Below are positions 1-8,769 of a stretch of DNA of 14,134 nt, piece by piece. Both the position numbers and the translations under genes were made by a program. The stretch's first letter is position 1. Every line of letters begins with the position of its first letter. The stretch spans positions 1 to 14,134 of the forward strand of contig BPQB01000200.1 of NCBI GenBank assembly GCA_019973155.2, in the 5' to 3' direction. The notes below the pieces were generated by a model, which was not told the origin of the DNA, did no database searches, and saw only the letters and a program-made list of their open reading frames with translations. This stretch comes from Phanerochaete sordida (Eukaryota; Basidiomycota; Agaricomycetes; Polyporales; Phanerochaetaceae).

Positions 1-3000
1 TGGACTGGGCGGCGCGCGCTCTTGCTTACAACTCCAGAGAACGTATATCTGCATGCTTTATGTATCGACCCACGTTCGGACTGTGGTCTCGACTTCGGAC
101 ACATCATGCACAGCTTCGAGTGTTATTCATGCACACTCGTTGATTGACATTGGGAAGTCGGAACTGCGAACAGAACACTGCTCCCAACTGCTGGAGGGTT
201 CGAGGCTTAAGGCTGTACAGTTCAAACCTCCTCCCGAGTATGTGAATGTGAGACCGTCGCCCCGGCTCTAGATCCGTATGCGTAGTCCTGATACCTCCAT
301 TGCTTGCTTGAGCGTGCGTCTCACACCGCTGGAGCCCGCCACTCGCGCAACGTGCCCACACGCCCGTTCGTCGGCGTGGACGGCTGCCCTGGCCAGCTCG
401 CACACCGTGTCCTTCGCGCAGCGTGCCTTCGGCGAAGGCGACGTAGACGTCGAGAAACGCCAGAGATATGCGTTCTGCGGGTGGTATCAGCAGCGACCAG
501 TGGCAGGACACAGATCGTGTGTACCGTATCGAGATGCGCCTCGCCGACTAATGAAGACTTCGCCGAGGAGTTTCAGCGCGAGCATGCAATAATCTCTGTA
601 GATAGCAGCCGCCTCGTGCCCGCCTACGCGTTGCTCGACCCGGTGTTGAGCGCGCCGAGCACCACATGGAACGCGGAAGTGGTTCCTTCCTCAGTGTCGC
701 AACCATTTCAGCAAGGGCAGGCCCTGGTAAGCCCGCCTTGTGTCATGTCGGGCAGTCGATCTGTACGAACACGACGTCCGTCGGCCGTTTCGTCGCGTTG
801 AAGGTGTCGAGGAGGGCCTCGCGTGCCTGGATGGGGAGCTGGGACCGCGCGCGCTGACGGCAAAGGTCGCGGTGTCCGGGAGCGCGTGGTTGAGGAGAAC
901 ATCGCATAGACCGGGTAGACTGATGCGATGATGACGGTCGCGTTCCGGGGTGAGCACGTCTGCGAGCGCGATCAGAGTTGCGCCGTGCGGGTGGTGAAGT
1001 GCGTACCGTCGTACCTTTCCAACGTCAAGGGCATTCACGTTAGGCGAAAGCGTCGCAGTAGACGGCAGGACAAACAATGGGCGATAGCTGCGGGCGATAT
1101 CAGCATTCGGCTGTAGCGAGTGTACGAAGAACATACAGTGATACGAGGCTTTTGTTCCTTCGTGACCCAAAGCCCGAGCAACCAAGAGAATATTCGTCCC
1201 GACGGCGGGTGCAGCGGGGAACTGTGCGAGAGGATTCTCATGGAGCGCTGCCAGCTCGTCCAGGATCTGCGTCGGGGCCCAGATCTGTCCAGCGGGCGAG
1301 ACACCGGTGGTCGCATCGACTTGAGCGGCTCGCGCTCTTCGACGGCGCAAGCGAAGACCATGAGGTAGAGTGTCGTGTCGCTGACGCCGTGTGGGTCAAA
1401 GTCGTGTGGCGCTGCGGGCCAACGTATGCCTTGGCCCTGCGCAGGTACCCGTCGTTCGAGCCGCTGCACCGTCCTGCGTGAAGCGTGAGTACGTACAGAA
1501 AGAACATGACAGAGATCACGCACTGGAGCTCCCAAGACCCGCTCAGCGCCGTCTCCACGCCCTCTCCTCCACACTATCGCCAGGCCTCCAGCCCCGCGCA
1601 CCGCATCCGACGCAGGATGCCGATCCTGGTGTTGTCTTTCCTGTGTCCTTCTGCCGAAGTCGAGTGGCGGGCACGGGCCAGCGACGCCGGCGCCGTTGAG
1701 CAGTGGTCTGGGCGGCGAGGTTGGGACGCTGCCAAGGACGTCGCGGGGCGGGTGGAATGAGGGCGCGCAGCTGCAGCGGCGTGCAGCCGAGGTCCGATCG
1801 AGCCCCCGCGGCGTGGATCGCGGCTCCTGTCGTGGCTCCAGGAGCAGGGCTACGCCCGGTGAGAAAGGGCGCGGACGAGATATTCCGAGACATCGGCCTG
1901 TTCTCGAGGACTCGGCTGATCGCCGCAGTTCGCACGCCTAATGGATGTACAGAAGATGGGTGGCGGCGGGGCCATGCGAGCGGGTCGGCGGGCGCGGGAT
2001 GCGCGGCGCCCTGACTGGCGTAGACGCGACTGAGGCCGGAGTCCTGGGGCAGATCGCCTGGCGGCGGTCGACATCGGCGATGTTGTGGACGTGCCTTCGC
2101 CGTTCCGCAAGGAATGGCATGCTGGCGGGCGGGTGCACGTTCAGCTGCTGTTGCTAGGCTGCTACTTGGGCGGTCAGTTGATCGAGCTTCGCGCGACCGA
2201 CTGGGACCATGGTTGGCTTGCTGTTGGAGGTAAAGGGCTGGTTCTGGGGCCTCGAGGATGCTATGTACGACGTCCCGCAGCAAATCAACTTGTGAGGACC
2301 GGAATACAAGGCACGTCTACGTAGGCTACGCGGTTAGTAATTCGCGCGCGACTGAACGAAAACGTCTGGCACGCACTGTATCCCCTCATGTGTCCGTTGC
2401 CGCCGCTACTGAAGGAAACCGCGAGGTGTCGTGAGGCCGCTACGGCGTCGAGCGAGGCCATCGGTGCACGTTCGGAGTCGCCATCGACATTGAACAGGGG
2501 CGGGAGAGCGTCCAGGGTGCGGCTTACGTTGATTACAGGCAGCTCACTGGCATGTGCACAGGCGTCGGCGAGCGGATGAAACGGTGGGTTCTACTTCCTC
2601 TCTGCAGCGGATGTGGTCGCCCCGCGAGGAGGTCAGGTCAAGAGAACTGAGCGCTGAATCTAAAAAGACAATCAGCACCGCGCAAAGAGAGAGAGCAAGT
2701 AATGGAGAATATACCGTCCTGGCCCTCTACCAGCCAGTCCACGAGGTGTATGGGCCTGAGGCTGAGTCTGTCGATGTGTATCTTGTGAGAGCACGGCGGC
2801 GGAGTGTTCTCGGACGAGTCTGTAGGATTGTGGTCGGATCCGATGCAATGAGCATGATGGCTGCGTTGGAATGGGCGCTGTGCGTGCTTTCGACGAGTCT
2901 GCAGGGCTGCGTGACTTCTCTCGGACGTGCTGGCGTGCCGGGTAGAGGCTGCAGACGGGAGGAGCTGCGCCAGCTAGATGGTACATTGTTCTTCGTGGCG

Positions 3001-3489
3001 CGCACTGCTTGAAGGAGGGGCGGATTGGCGAGAGATGCGAACGAGGGCGCGAGACGGAACGTACCTGATACGTCTGGGGTAGCCGCGGTCGTTCGCTTTG
3101 CGGGGCACTAGGACCGAAGCGAGCAAAGGTCAGACAAGCCGCCCAGCGACGAAGGAAGGCTAGACTCACCAGAAGCCCAAGGAGCGATCGGGCAGGGCAA
3201 TCGAGGGGCCGCAAGTCGACGCCGGTGTCGAGCACGACGACGCGTCTCGACGCCTTGTGGTCACCGAGGGCTTGTCATGACGCAACGCGAGGAAGGGCGG
3301 GTGACGGTGAGCACACTAGGGGGGCAGAACGTATGACGGGCTGAGGTATGTCGCGTGGAGGATGGCGGACGTGCTGCGGGACGAGTCCAACCCGATGACG
3401 CGCCTGGGCGTCTCTTATATTGCTCGCGCGGCGCGCGTTCCACGTGGGCAGAGCGCGCGCGGCGGCGCGTAATTGACGCGTGCCGTCGG
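1..3489. other. Region without a confident gene, upstream of the Ngaro-like element
   Basis: I recognise no protein family, RNA gene or repeat in this stretch. Reading frames of 60-250 codons exist on both strands but are Arg/Pro/Ser-rich, as random frames in GC-rich DNA are, and none has a recognisable motif. The most protein-like piece is on the minus strand at about 691-1601, where sense appears to move between two overlapping frames, as in a frameshifted relic; I cannot name it. A second candidate (2727-3274, minus) is listed separately. The stretch ends exactly where the 444-bp repeat B2 starts, so it is presumably the DNA into which the tyrosine-recombinase element integrated. Confidence 0.5.
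2727..3274 (-). CDS. Possible spliced fragment of an unknown gene (low confidence)
   Basis: Reading the minus strand, an open exon from about 3274 to 3170 (contains LDTGVDLRPLDCPAR) ends at a GTGAGT donor. A CTGAC branch-like motif and a CTAG acceptor define a 62-nt intron (3169-3108). A 43-nt exon (3107-3065) follows, then a second potential intron of 60 nt (3064-3005, GTACGT to GCAG), then an exon open to a TAG at 2727. The phases fit, so the three exons read as one frame. A TATAAGAG lies upstream at about 3413-3420 on this strand. Against it: no start codon is found in frame (a TGA lies at 3277-3275), GC at third positions is only moderate, and no family is recognised. It may be a truncated host gene or chance. 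Confidence 0.2.
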
Positions 3490-3933
3490 TCTATGTGCTC
3501 GCTGCGGTCGGCACGCTCCGAGCGGTGAGGAAGGTCCAATAGGAACCAGAGGGTATGACATAGACGAGGAGCGAGGACGTACAGAGCTGCGGCAGCGACC
3601 GCCTACACGAACGGTGTGCTACGCGCGATGAGTCCGATACGAGAGGGCGAAGATAAGTCCGAGAACGAGAAGGGTAACCTAGGTACGCAAAGAACGAGGG
3701 AAGGAGAAAGAACAGACGGAAGGCGTGCTAAGGAGAAGCATAGTCTGCGCTGAGATATTAGGGTACAAAGGAAGAAGAGGTGACGAGGAGACGAGGAGAA
3801 AGGGAGAAAGGAAAAGGATAAGGCGAGGCGAAGGTAAGGCTCAAGCTAACGGGGCGCGAGCCCCGGCGGGGCCCGCCGACCAGTCGCGAGGAGTCGTCAG
3901 GTCTGCTAGGAGAGGGGCAAGTCAGCACGCGAT
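3490..3933 (-). repeat. Direct repeat copy B2, 444 bp (element 3' terminus)
   Basis: Identical base for base to 5510-5953 (offset 2020). Identity starts at TCTATG (3490) and ends at GAT (3933); bases just outside differ. On the plus strand it is strongly purine-rich over about 3755-3840. In element orientation it begins with a GCTGAC motif and pyrimidine tract ending CTCCTAG, resembling an intron 3' end. It does not begin TG or end CA, so an LTR reading is disfavoured. As the outer copy next to unrelated DNA it is taken as the element's right end. Confidence 0.9.
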
Positions 3934-4022
3934 GGGCGGGCGGGCCAGAACAGGGAAGGGCGGGCGGGAACTGCGGCACTGAGAAGTGCGCAGATATCCT
4001 CCGGCCCATCTCTCATGAGGGG

Positions 4023-4976
4023 CTAGACAGAAAGAAAACTCACAGCGCAACAGGCACCATACAGAAGGACGCCGCGAAGGCGGTCGGTGTGTTCCCAGGG
4101 CCCCAAGGGGGTCACTGGACTGATTTCAGGAACCGGCATGATCGTTGCCAGAGTCCGGTTGGTGAGGATGCGCGAGCGATCCTGCTGCCGGACGCTCTGG
4201 CGCACGCGGACGACGTCGTATTTATTGGTCGTGCGCGCATAGTTGAAGAAGTCGGAATGGTCTTCAAGCCACGATGCGCGACCGACGCAGGACGGCGGCT
4301 GCTCACCCCACAGCGTAAGGCGCGGGGCGGGGTCGTGAGCCGGGAAGAGCGCGGGCACGAGCTCACGAAGGCGAACCGCGAGGGACGGCGACTTCGGCGG
4401 TGGCTGGGTGCCCCAGCCGCACAGCGACGCCTTGGCGATGATGAGGATGCGGAACTGCGCCGAGAGCTCAGGTGCGTATGGGCACATGGCGACTGTGCGG
4501 AAAAGGACCCAGCCGCGCGCGGTGAGCTCGGGTTCGACGATGCAGCCGACCCACTCTGGGAGACCGTGCGTGCCGAGGAAGGCGAACGGAAGGCCCGGTG
4601 TGATCTGCGACCCGTGCGGGAGAGAGACCACGCAGCCGAGGCGGCACGCCCGGAACTGGCTTCCTGGCGCGCTACTAAAGGCCTGGAGGCTGCGGACAAC
4701 CAGGACGGTGTCCTCTGGGAGGCCGAGCTGTTCGAGCTCAGACAGCTCGGGAGACGCCGCGGTGGGCACTGGCGGAGGCTGAGGCAGGGTGTCCGAGGAA
4801 AGCGAGCGGCGGAGGCCTGTGGGAGGGAGGGGCACCAGGCCTGTGGTGGGAGAGATGGGCGACTGAGGCGACACCAGGTCGGAGCGCGAGGGAGGGAGAG
4901 CCACGGCGAGGCGAGGGAGTGTCGAGGCCGAACGGCGCAGAGGAGACGAAGGCGACGGTGCCGACGAGATGGACAT
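4023..4976 (-). CDS. ORF1 (gag-like) 5' portion carried in A2
   Basis: The open frame runs from the ATG at 4976 (context CCACATGTCC) to a stop at 4023, giving 317 aa; the frame stays open further upstream but that part resembles leader. Residues 1-85 are Ser/Pro/Leu-rich and probably disordered. The remainder (from about LSELEQLGLPEDTVLVVRSL) looks globular, with alternating hydrophobic and polar residues and several Cys and Trp, but I recognise no domain. The last codons (LLYGACCAVSFLSV) may be read-through into an intron, because a GTGAGT donor sits at about 4042; in an intact element the reading frame would then continue by splicing into the part missing from A2. By position, first ORF before RT-RNase H, a structural gag-like role is inferred, not shown. 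It lies in a repeat and may not be expressed as such. Confidence 0.55.
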   Translation of the reverse strand: MSISSAPSPSSPLRRSASTLPRLAVALPPSRSDLVSPQSPISPTTGLVPLPPTGLRRSLSSDTLPQPPPVPTAASPELSELEQLGLPEDTVLVVRSLQAFSSAPGSQFRACRLGCVVSLPHGSQITPGLPFAFLGTHGLPEWVGCIVEPELTARGWVLFRTVAMCPYAPELSAQFRILIIAKASLCGWGTQPPPKSPSLAVRLRELVPALFPAHDPAPRLTLWGEQPPSCVGRASWLEDHSDFFNYARTTNKYDVVRVRQSVRQQDRSRILTNRTLATIMPVPEISPVTPLGPWEHTDRLRGVLLYGACCAVSFLSV

Positions 4977-5477
4977 GTGGCAAAGGCAAAGAAATGAGAG
5001 TAGAGTGCGAGTTGGTCGGGCGAAGAGCGTTTGACGAGGGGCGGTGCTGGGGACAAAGTCGCAGCGGCAAGGGAGGTGGGAAGAGAAGAAAATAGAGATG
5101 AGAGCGCGTTCAACGCCGTGGGGCATAAAAGGCCCACGAGCGTGCGAATGTGCGGAGCACCGCAGCGCACCGCAGACCGGCGGACGTAAAAAGAGACGGA
5201 CTGTACGTAAGGCTCGGAAGGAAAACAGCGGCGGAAGTCGGTTAGCATAAGGCACAAAGTCAAGCGAGTGACGCACACGCAAAAGAGTTGCCCTGTGCGC
5301 AATGATAGCGCAGGTGTGCCTTCATGCGCCCAGCGGAGGAGGGCGCACAGATAGGGGCGGGAAGGGCGGGAAAAGAGCGAAAGGCGGACCGAGGCAGAAG
5401 GACCGAGGGAAGCAGATGGACGTCGCTGCGAGCGCGAGCTCTCTGGCGCCGGCCCTCTGCTTCAACATAGACCTGCT

Positions 5478-5505
5478 GCTAGCGCCCGGTTTGGACGCTA
5501 GCGCC
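5478..5505. repeat. Paired GCTAGCGCC direct repeats beside the A2/B1 junction
   Basis: GCTAGCGCC occurs at 5478-5486 and again at 5497-5505, a 19-bp period (about two helical turns). The second copy ends 4 bp from the B1 boundary at 5510, the place where the ends of a circular intermediate would join. Each copy contains the palindrome GCTAGC. Repeats at such a junction could be recombinase-binding sites; this is inference from position only. Confidence 0.35.
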
Positions 5506-5509
5506 GTGA

Positions 5510-5953
5510 TCTATGTGCTCGCTGCGGTCGGCACGCTCCGAGCGGTGAGGAAGGTCCAATAGGAACCAGAGGGTATGACATAGACGAGGAGCGAGGACGT
5601 ACAGAGCTGCGGCAGCGACCGCCTACACGAACGGTGTGCTACGCGCGATGAGTCCGATACGAGAGGGCGAAGATAAGTCCGAGAACGAGAAGGGTAACCT
5701 AGGTACGCAAAGAACGAGGGAAGGAGAAAGAACAGACGGAAGGCGTGCTAAGGAGAAGCATAGTCTGCGCTGAGATATTAGGGTACAAAGGAAGAAGAGG
5801 TGACGAGGAGACGAGGAGAAAGGGAGAAAGGAAAAGGATAAGGCGAGGCGAAGGTAAGGCTCAAGCTAACGGGGCGCGAGCCCCGGCGGGGCCCGCCGAC
5901 CAGTCGCGAGGAGTCGTCAGGTCTGCTAGGAGAGGGGCAAGTCAGCACGCGAT
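5510..5953 (-). repeat. Direct repeat copy B1, 444 bp (internal copy)
   Basis: Identical to 3490-3933. It lies 151 nt past the recombinase stop codon, so it is the internal B copy, abutting A2 at 5509/5510. The B1/A2 junction should equal the junction of the circular DNA intermediate. The 151 nt at 5954-6104 between the recombinase gene and B1 show no ORF and are taken as 3' untranslated sequence. Confidence 0.9.
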
Positions 5954-6104
5954 ACCCCAATCGGCAGGAAGGTAGGCAGGGACCGACGCGGTCGCGCTGC
6001 TGACCACCCCCGATGCAGACGGGAGAGACTCACCTGACGGCCAAGGAAGAAAGGCAGCTACCCCGCGAGGCGGCGCGTAGCGTGGCGCCACAGCGGCGGA
6101 AGCC

Positions 6105-8021
6105 TCAGCGTACCGGAGGAAGCTCGATGGAGGGAAGGCTGGGCGCTGCAGGATCGGGCACCGAGATTGCCGTCACGGCGTCATCCAGCATAACCGCTGT
6201 CGGCAGCGGCGGGAAAGGCGACCTGGGAGGGCCTGCACTGCTGCTGGCGCTGCTGTAGGAAGGAGGGGCCTGGATGTATGGTGCGATGATGACGGCGTGC
6301 TTGGTCAGGTACTTGGTGAAAGAATTGCCTGCCCAGCGGCCGTGGTGTTGCACGACAGGGAAAGGAACGCTGCGCAGTAGGTACTCGAGCGTACCGCCAA
6401 TGCGTAGCGAGTGCCCGTCCTTTGGGATGATGTTCGCAGCGATGGATGCTCTCTTGATGCGTGCGATGAACACGCTGCGCGAGAGTGGGCGCCGAATAGC
6501 GCGGCCGCGTCCGTCAATGACGGTGTGCGTGAAGAGGTGCTCGAGAGGCTGAGGATCGTTAACGCGGACGTGAACCGCAAGGGCTTTCTTCGCGTCTGCC
6601 GGCCCCAGCTGTTGCGCGAAGAAAATGTCCTCACCAGTAAGCGGAGATGCCTTCGTGCTCGGCGCATGCAGTGCGGTGACCTGGCAGGCGAGCTTGGCGT
6701 CCCACTTCTCGCTGACGTCTGTAATCTTCAGGTGGCGCACGGGATTGAAGGAGTTGTCAGTGAGGTTGACGACGGTCATCTCCTTCACGCGGGCAATGCC
6801 CCAGAAGGTAGCCGTGACGCAAGCTTTGACCGCGCAGTCGAGAGAGACGGCGTCGTCGAGCTGGGCACAGATAGCCTCGAGGTCACTCACTGTGTACGGC
6901 GATCTGGGCGGCTTGCCAATGCCCACATCGACGGCGATGCGCTTCGCCGCCGCCAGGAAAGGCTTGAGGTCTGTGGTGGCGAGGAGCCAGTCCACGCCAT
7001 GGATGGTGTGCCAGGTATGGAGGCCGTTGAGGTAGTTCGAGACGGCACTCCCAGAGTAGCCGCCGACCAAAGAGGCGAGGAAAGCCTGGACGAGAAGAGG
7101 TTGCGCCGGAGCGCGCTGATCCTCAGGTATTCTGTGCGAGTCGCAGAAGACATGAAAGAGGAGGAGGCCCGCACCATAGGTCCCGCGTGTGGAGTCCGCG
7201 ATGCTGTGTGCGCGCGTTTCGCGCATGCGATCGCGCATGGCTTCGGTGAGCCCTGGCGGGAGCGGGGGCAGGCTGGGTGGTCGCCAGAAAAGGAGCCGGT
7301 CTGCGGCTCGGCAGTGCGGGCGCAACGGAGACTCGAGCGGGGTGAGGTCCCACATGTAAGGGCGAGGTGCACCGCCGACGCCTGCAAGACGCGGGAGCGG
7401 CGCGTCGAAACGAGGGCGATCTCGTGTGGGGGCGTCGATAGACTCAGAAGGAAGGGAAGGGAAAGGCGAGGATGTGGACGGGACAGCTGCGAACAGCGAC
7501 GGAGGACTAGGCGGTCGAGGACTGGCCGCCGACGTCCCCACAGTAGGAATCGACGGGAGAGGCCCGGTAGCATTAGAGGGGTGCGAGGTAGAGGTACGGG
7601 TCAAGTGCTGAAGGGAGCTCAAAAGCGCGGAGGCGTTGCGATCGAGGAGGGAAGAGGCCGCGGGACGGGGCGTCTGCGATGTTGTCGGCACTGGGAACGT
7701 AGACGGCGTATGCGAAGCGGTCGTGAAGGGCGAGAACGCGGTGGATGCGCTTGAAGACCTCGTTGGAGGAGCCGTTGCGGCTGCGGCCGTTGCGCCAGCC
7801 GTCGACGATGCCCTGGTTGTCGACATGGATGCGGAAGTGGCGATCGAGGGGGCCGTGGAGTAGGACCGCGCGAACGGCGAGCTCGAAGCCGATTGCCTCA
7901 AGCCATCCAATATCACGGTCGCCTCCCTTCCAGCCGTCGCGGAGGGACCAGGCTTGCCACTCACCGGCAATGACGATGGCGACGCCGCCGGATGTGCTGG
8001 CGTCTGAGAAGGCGTCGACAT
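6105..8021 (-). CDS. Tyrosine recombinase (DNA breaking-rejoining enzyme) of the Ngaro-like element
   Basis: The product joins the element's DNA circle to the target by strand exchange through a phosphotyrosine. Numbered from the first codon of the open frame (8039), the first ATG is residue 7. Residues 1-230 are Ser/Thr/Ala/Pro-rich, partly because this stretch overlaps the RNase H frame. From about 270 (MRETRAHSIADSTRGTYGAG) a SAM-like core-binding domain begins, followed by the catalytic domain: R417 in GIARVKEM, likely K463 in APSTKAS, H543-x-x-R546 in GHSLRIGG, H565/H566 in QHHGRW and Y577 in SFTKYL. The complete R...H-x-x-R...H...Y set and an undamaged 640-codon frame suggest an active enzyme. 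The true start is uncertain: no ATG lies between residue 7 and M229, so translation may start at 8021, start internally, or follow splicing from the RNase H frame. Confidence 0.85.
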   Translation of the reverse strand: MSTPSQTPAHPAASPSSLPVSGKPGPSATAGREATVILDGLRQSASSSPFARSYSTAPSIATSASMSTTRASSTAGATAAAATAPPTRSSSASTAFSPFTTASHTPSTFPVPTTSQTPRPAASSLLDRNASALLSSLQHLTRTSTSHPSNATGPLPSIPTVGTSAASPRPPSPPSLFAAVPSTSSPFPSLPSESIDAPTRDRPRFDAPLPRLAGVGGAPRPYMWDLTPLESPLRPHCRAADRLLFWRPPSLPPLPPGLTEAMRDRMRETRAHSIADSTRGTYGAGLLLFHVFCDSHRIPEDQRAPAQPLLVQAFLASLVGGYSGSAVSNYLNGLHTWHTIHGVDWLLATTDLKPFLAAAKRIAVDVGIGKPPRSPYTVSDLEAICAQLDDAVSLDCAVKACVTATFWGIARVKEMTVVNLTDNSFNPVRHLKITDVSEKWDAKLACQVTALHAPSTKASPLTGEDIFFAQQLGPADAKKALAVHVRVNDPQPLEHLFTHTVIDGRGRAIRRPLSRSVFIARIKRASIAANIIPKDGHSLRIGGTLEYLLRSVPFPVVQHHGRWAGNSFTKYLTKHAVIIAPYIQAPPSYSSASSSAGPPRSPFPPLPTAVMLDDAVTAISVPDPAAPSLPSIELPPVR

Positions 8022-8315
8022 CGGTGACCGACACTTCACCTGGTATAGCGCGGTCGACCGGGGGAAAGGAGAGGAGCTCCGTCCACCACTGCAGGTCAGT
8101 TAATAAGGACGCTGGGAAGGTCCGGGGCATGTGTCGGTTTCCCGCAAATGTGGGAAACATGCGCTCGAACTCGGTAAGGTAGGCCCTGCCCGCTGGGCGG
8201 ACATGGCAGGTGTGCAGAAGCCTGCCATAGAGCTTCTCGGCTTCCTCCAAGGTGTGGGCGGTCCGGTGCCGCCACTCTGCGATAGCGCCGAGGTACTTGA
8301 CACGCTTTGGCTCAG
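7573..8315 (-). pseudogene. 3' part of reverse transcriptase-RNase H, cut by the LTR insertion
   Basis: The frame begins at 8315, where LTR sequence starts, and ends at 7573. The first residues (EPKRVKYLGAIAEW) match the RT primer-grip/YLG region. The RT thumb/connection follows (LYGRLLHTCHVRPAGRAYL, LQWWTELLSFPP), then RNase H: D in FSDAST, E in GWLEAIGFE, D in IHVDNQG and D in SADNIADAPSRG, which gives the D-E-D-D catalytic set. The RT fingers and palm, including the catalytic YxDD box, are absent, so the gene is broken here; the rest should resume beyond the LTR element, outside the window. Its last 449 nt overlap the recombinase ORF in another frame. Confidence 0.8.
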
Positions 8316-8423
8316 TGTCACAGTTTTCTTATTCCCTACGGTTTTATTCCTTCAAGCACCCTACATGGGGTTAGGGCTAAGGAGCAGGGCTGGGATAGAC
8401 GCACACACGCGCACGCAACACGG

Positions 8424-8431
8424 TCACGTGA
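8424..8431. promoter_or_regulatory. TCACGTGA palindrome (E-box) in U3
   Basis: A perfect 8-bp palindrome with a CACGTG core, a site type bound by basic helix-loop-helix factors, about 300 bp upstream of the TATA box. Function is inferred from the motif only. Confidence 0.35.
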
Positions 8432-8463
8432 CGGTCATGTGCTGGGAACGCTCAGATGGACAT

Positions 8464-8527
8464 TATCTTATCGTTCTGTTATCTTATCTGGATTAGATAG
8501 TGGCATCGGGCCAGGGTAGATTAGATA
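8464..8527. promoter_or_regulatory. Cluster of six GATA-factor core sites in U3
   Basis: GATA cores occur as TATC at 8464, 8469, 8480 and 8485 and as GATA at 8496 and 8524, six in 64 bp, including two TTATCTTATC blocks. Paired GATA sites are the classical target of fungal GATA factors (nitrogen, iron or light regulators). They lie about 200-260 bp upstream of the TATA box. Regulation of the LTR by such a factor is inferred. Confidence 0.45.
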
Positions 8528-8723
8528 GGAAGGTCTGGAACCTTAGCTGTGTAAGTAGTATAGTGTAAGCGGTCCGGACGACTCATCACTCGGCGAGGAC
8601 ACACCGATTGCTGAGCGTCTTCATCATCATGGAGTAGTCAGCGGCCCGAGGTAGGACGCGTCAGCGCGCGTCAGCCCACAGTGCTAGAGGTCCCGGGTAG
8701 TACCAGGGGTCCTCCCCTTCATG

Positions 8724-8731
8724 TATATATA
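8724..8731 (+). promoter_or_regulatory. TATA box of the LTR promoter
   Basis: TATATATA lies 34 nt upstream of A8758, the first base of the 12-nt segment complementary to the primer site. The spacing is right for a transcript beginning at or near 8758. Confidence 0.65.
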
Positions 8732-8757
8732 CCTGCCTGAGCTGGGCTTAAGTCCCC

Positions 8758-8769
8758 AGCATCATCAAT
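8758..8769 (+). other. Predicted RNA 5' end acting as self-primer
   Basis: AGCATCATCAAT is the exact reverse complement of 8866-8877. It starts 34 nt after the TATA box start, so it is likely the first 12 nt of the transcript. In Tf1 and related sushi elements the first 11 nt of the mRNA fold back on the primer site and are cleaved off to prime reverse transcription; the same layout is seen here. Confidence 0.7.

Larger units (their letters stand above)
3934..5509 (-). repeat. A2 block between the B repeats (copy of the element 5' end)
   Basis: This 1,576-bp block lies exactly between the identical B copies. In element orientation it starts at 5509, has about 530 nt of leader with pyrimidine-rich stretches typical of fungal 5' UTRs, then the start of an ORF1 (4976-4023), then runs into B2. 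In split-direct-repeat elements this position holds A2, a copy of the left terminal sequence A1. The prediction is that the same 1.58 kb recurs at the far 5' end of the element, outside the window. A2 blocks are usually described as much shorter, so its size and coding content are unusual. A tandem or partly deleted second copy is the main alternative. Confidence 0.6.
3490..8315 (-). mobile_element. Ngaro/PAT-like tyrosine-recombinase retrotransposon, 3' part
   Basis: On the minus strand the order is: end of reverse transcriptase, RNase H, tyrosine recombinase, a 151-nt gap, repeat B1, block A2, repeat B2. RT-RNase H followed by a tyrosine recombinase instead of a DDE integrase defines the DIRS order of retrotransposons. 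The B1-A2-B2 3' end (direct repeats around a copy of the 5' end) is the split-direct-repeat layout known for the Ngaro and PAT groups, while DIRS proper has inverted terminal repeats. The B copies are identical over 444 bp, which suggests a young insertion. The 5' part (A1, rest of ORF1, most of RT) is cut off at 8315 by the LTR element and should continue beyond the window. The assignment is inferred from domain order and repeat layout; A1 is not visible. Confidence 0.75.

Noticed and set aside
691..1601. Two overlapping minus-strand frames that could be one frameshifted gene
   Set aside because: Some stretches look protein-like but I cannot assign a family or join them without assuming several errors.
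1543..2283. 246-codon minus-strand frame
   Set aside because: Arg/Pro/Ala-rich over its whole length with no motif; typical of a random frame in GC-rich DNA.
3750..3840. Purine-rich run in the B repeats as a polypurine tract
   Set aside because: It is too long and irregular, lies inside a repeat, and tyrosine-recombinase elements do not use an LTR-type polypurine primer; in element orientation it is ordinary pyrimidine-rich 3' sequence.
4089..4997. 302-codon plus-strand frame
   Set aside because: Antisense to ORF1, low complexity (Arg/Gly/Glu/Ala) and no motif; the minus-strand frame has the better protein character.
3490..5953. The 444-bp repeats as LTRs of a small gag-only LTR element
   Set aside because: They do not start TG or end CA, no primer site is visible next to them, and they directly follow a tyrosine recombinase ORF on the same strand, which fits split direct repeats better. 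Kept as an alternative.
6411..7754. 447-codon plus-strand frame
   Set aside because: It is the antisense shadow of the tyrosine recombinase and RNase H genes; Arg/Gly/Glu-rich with no domain.
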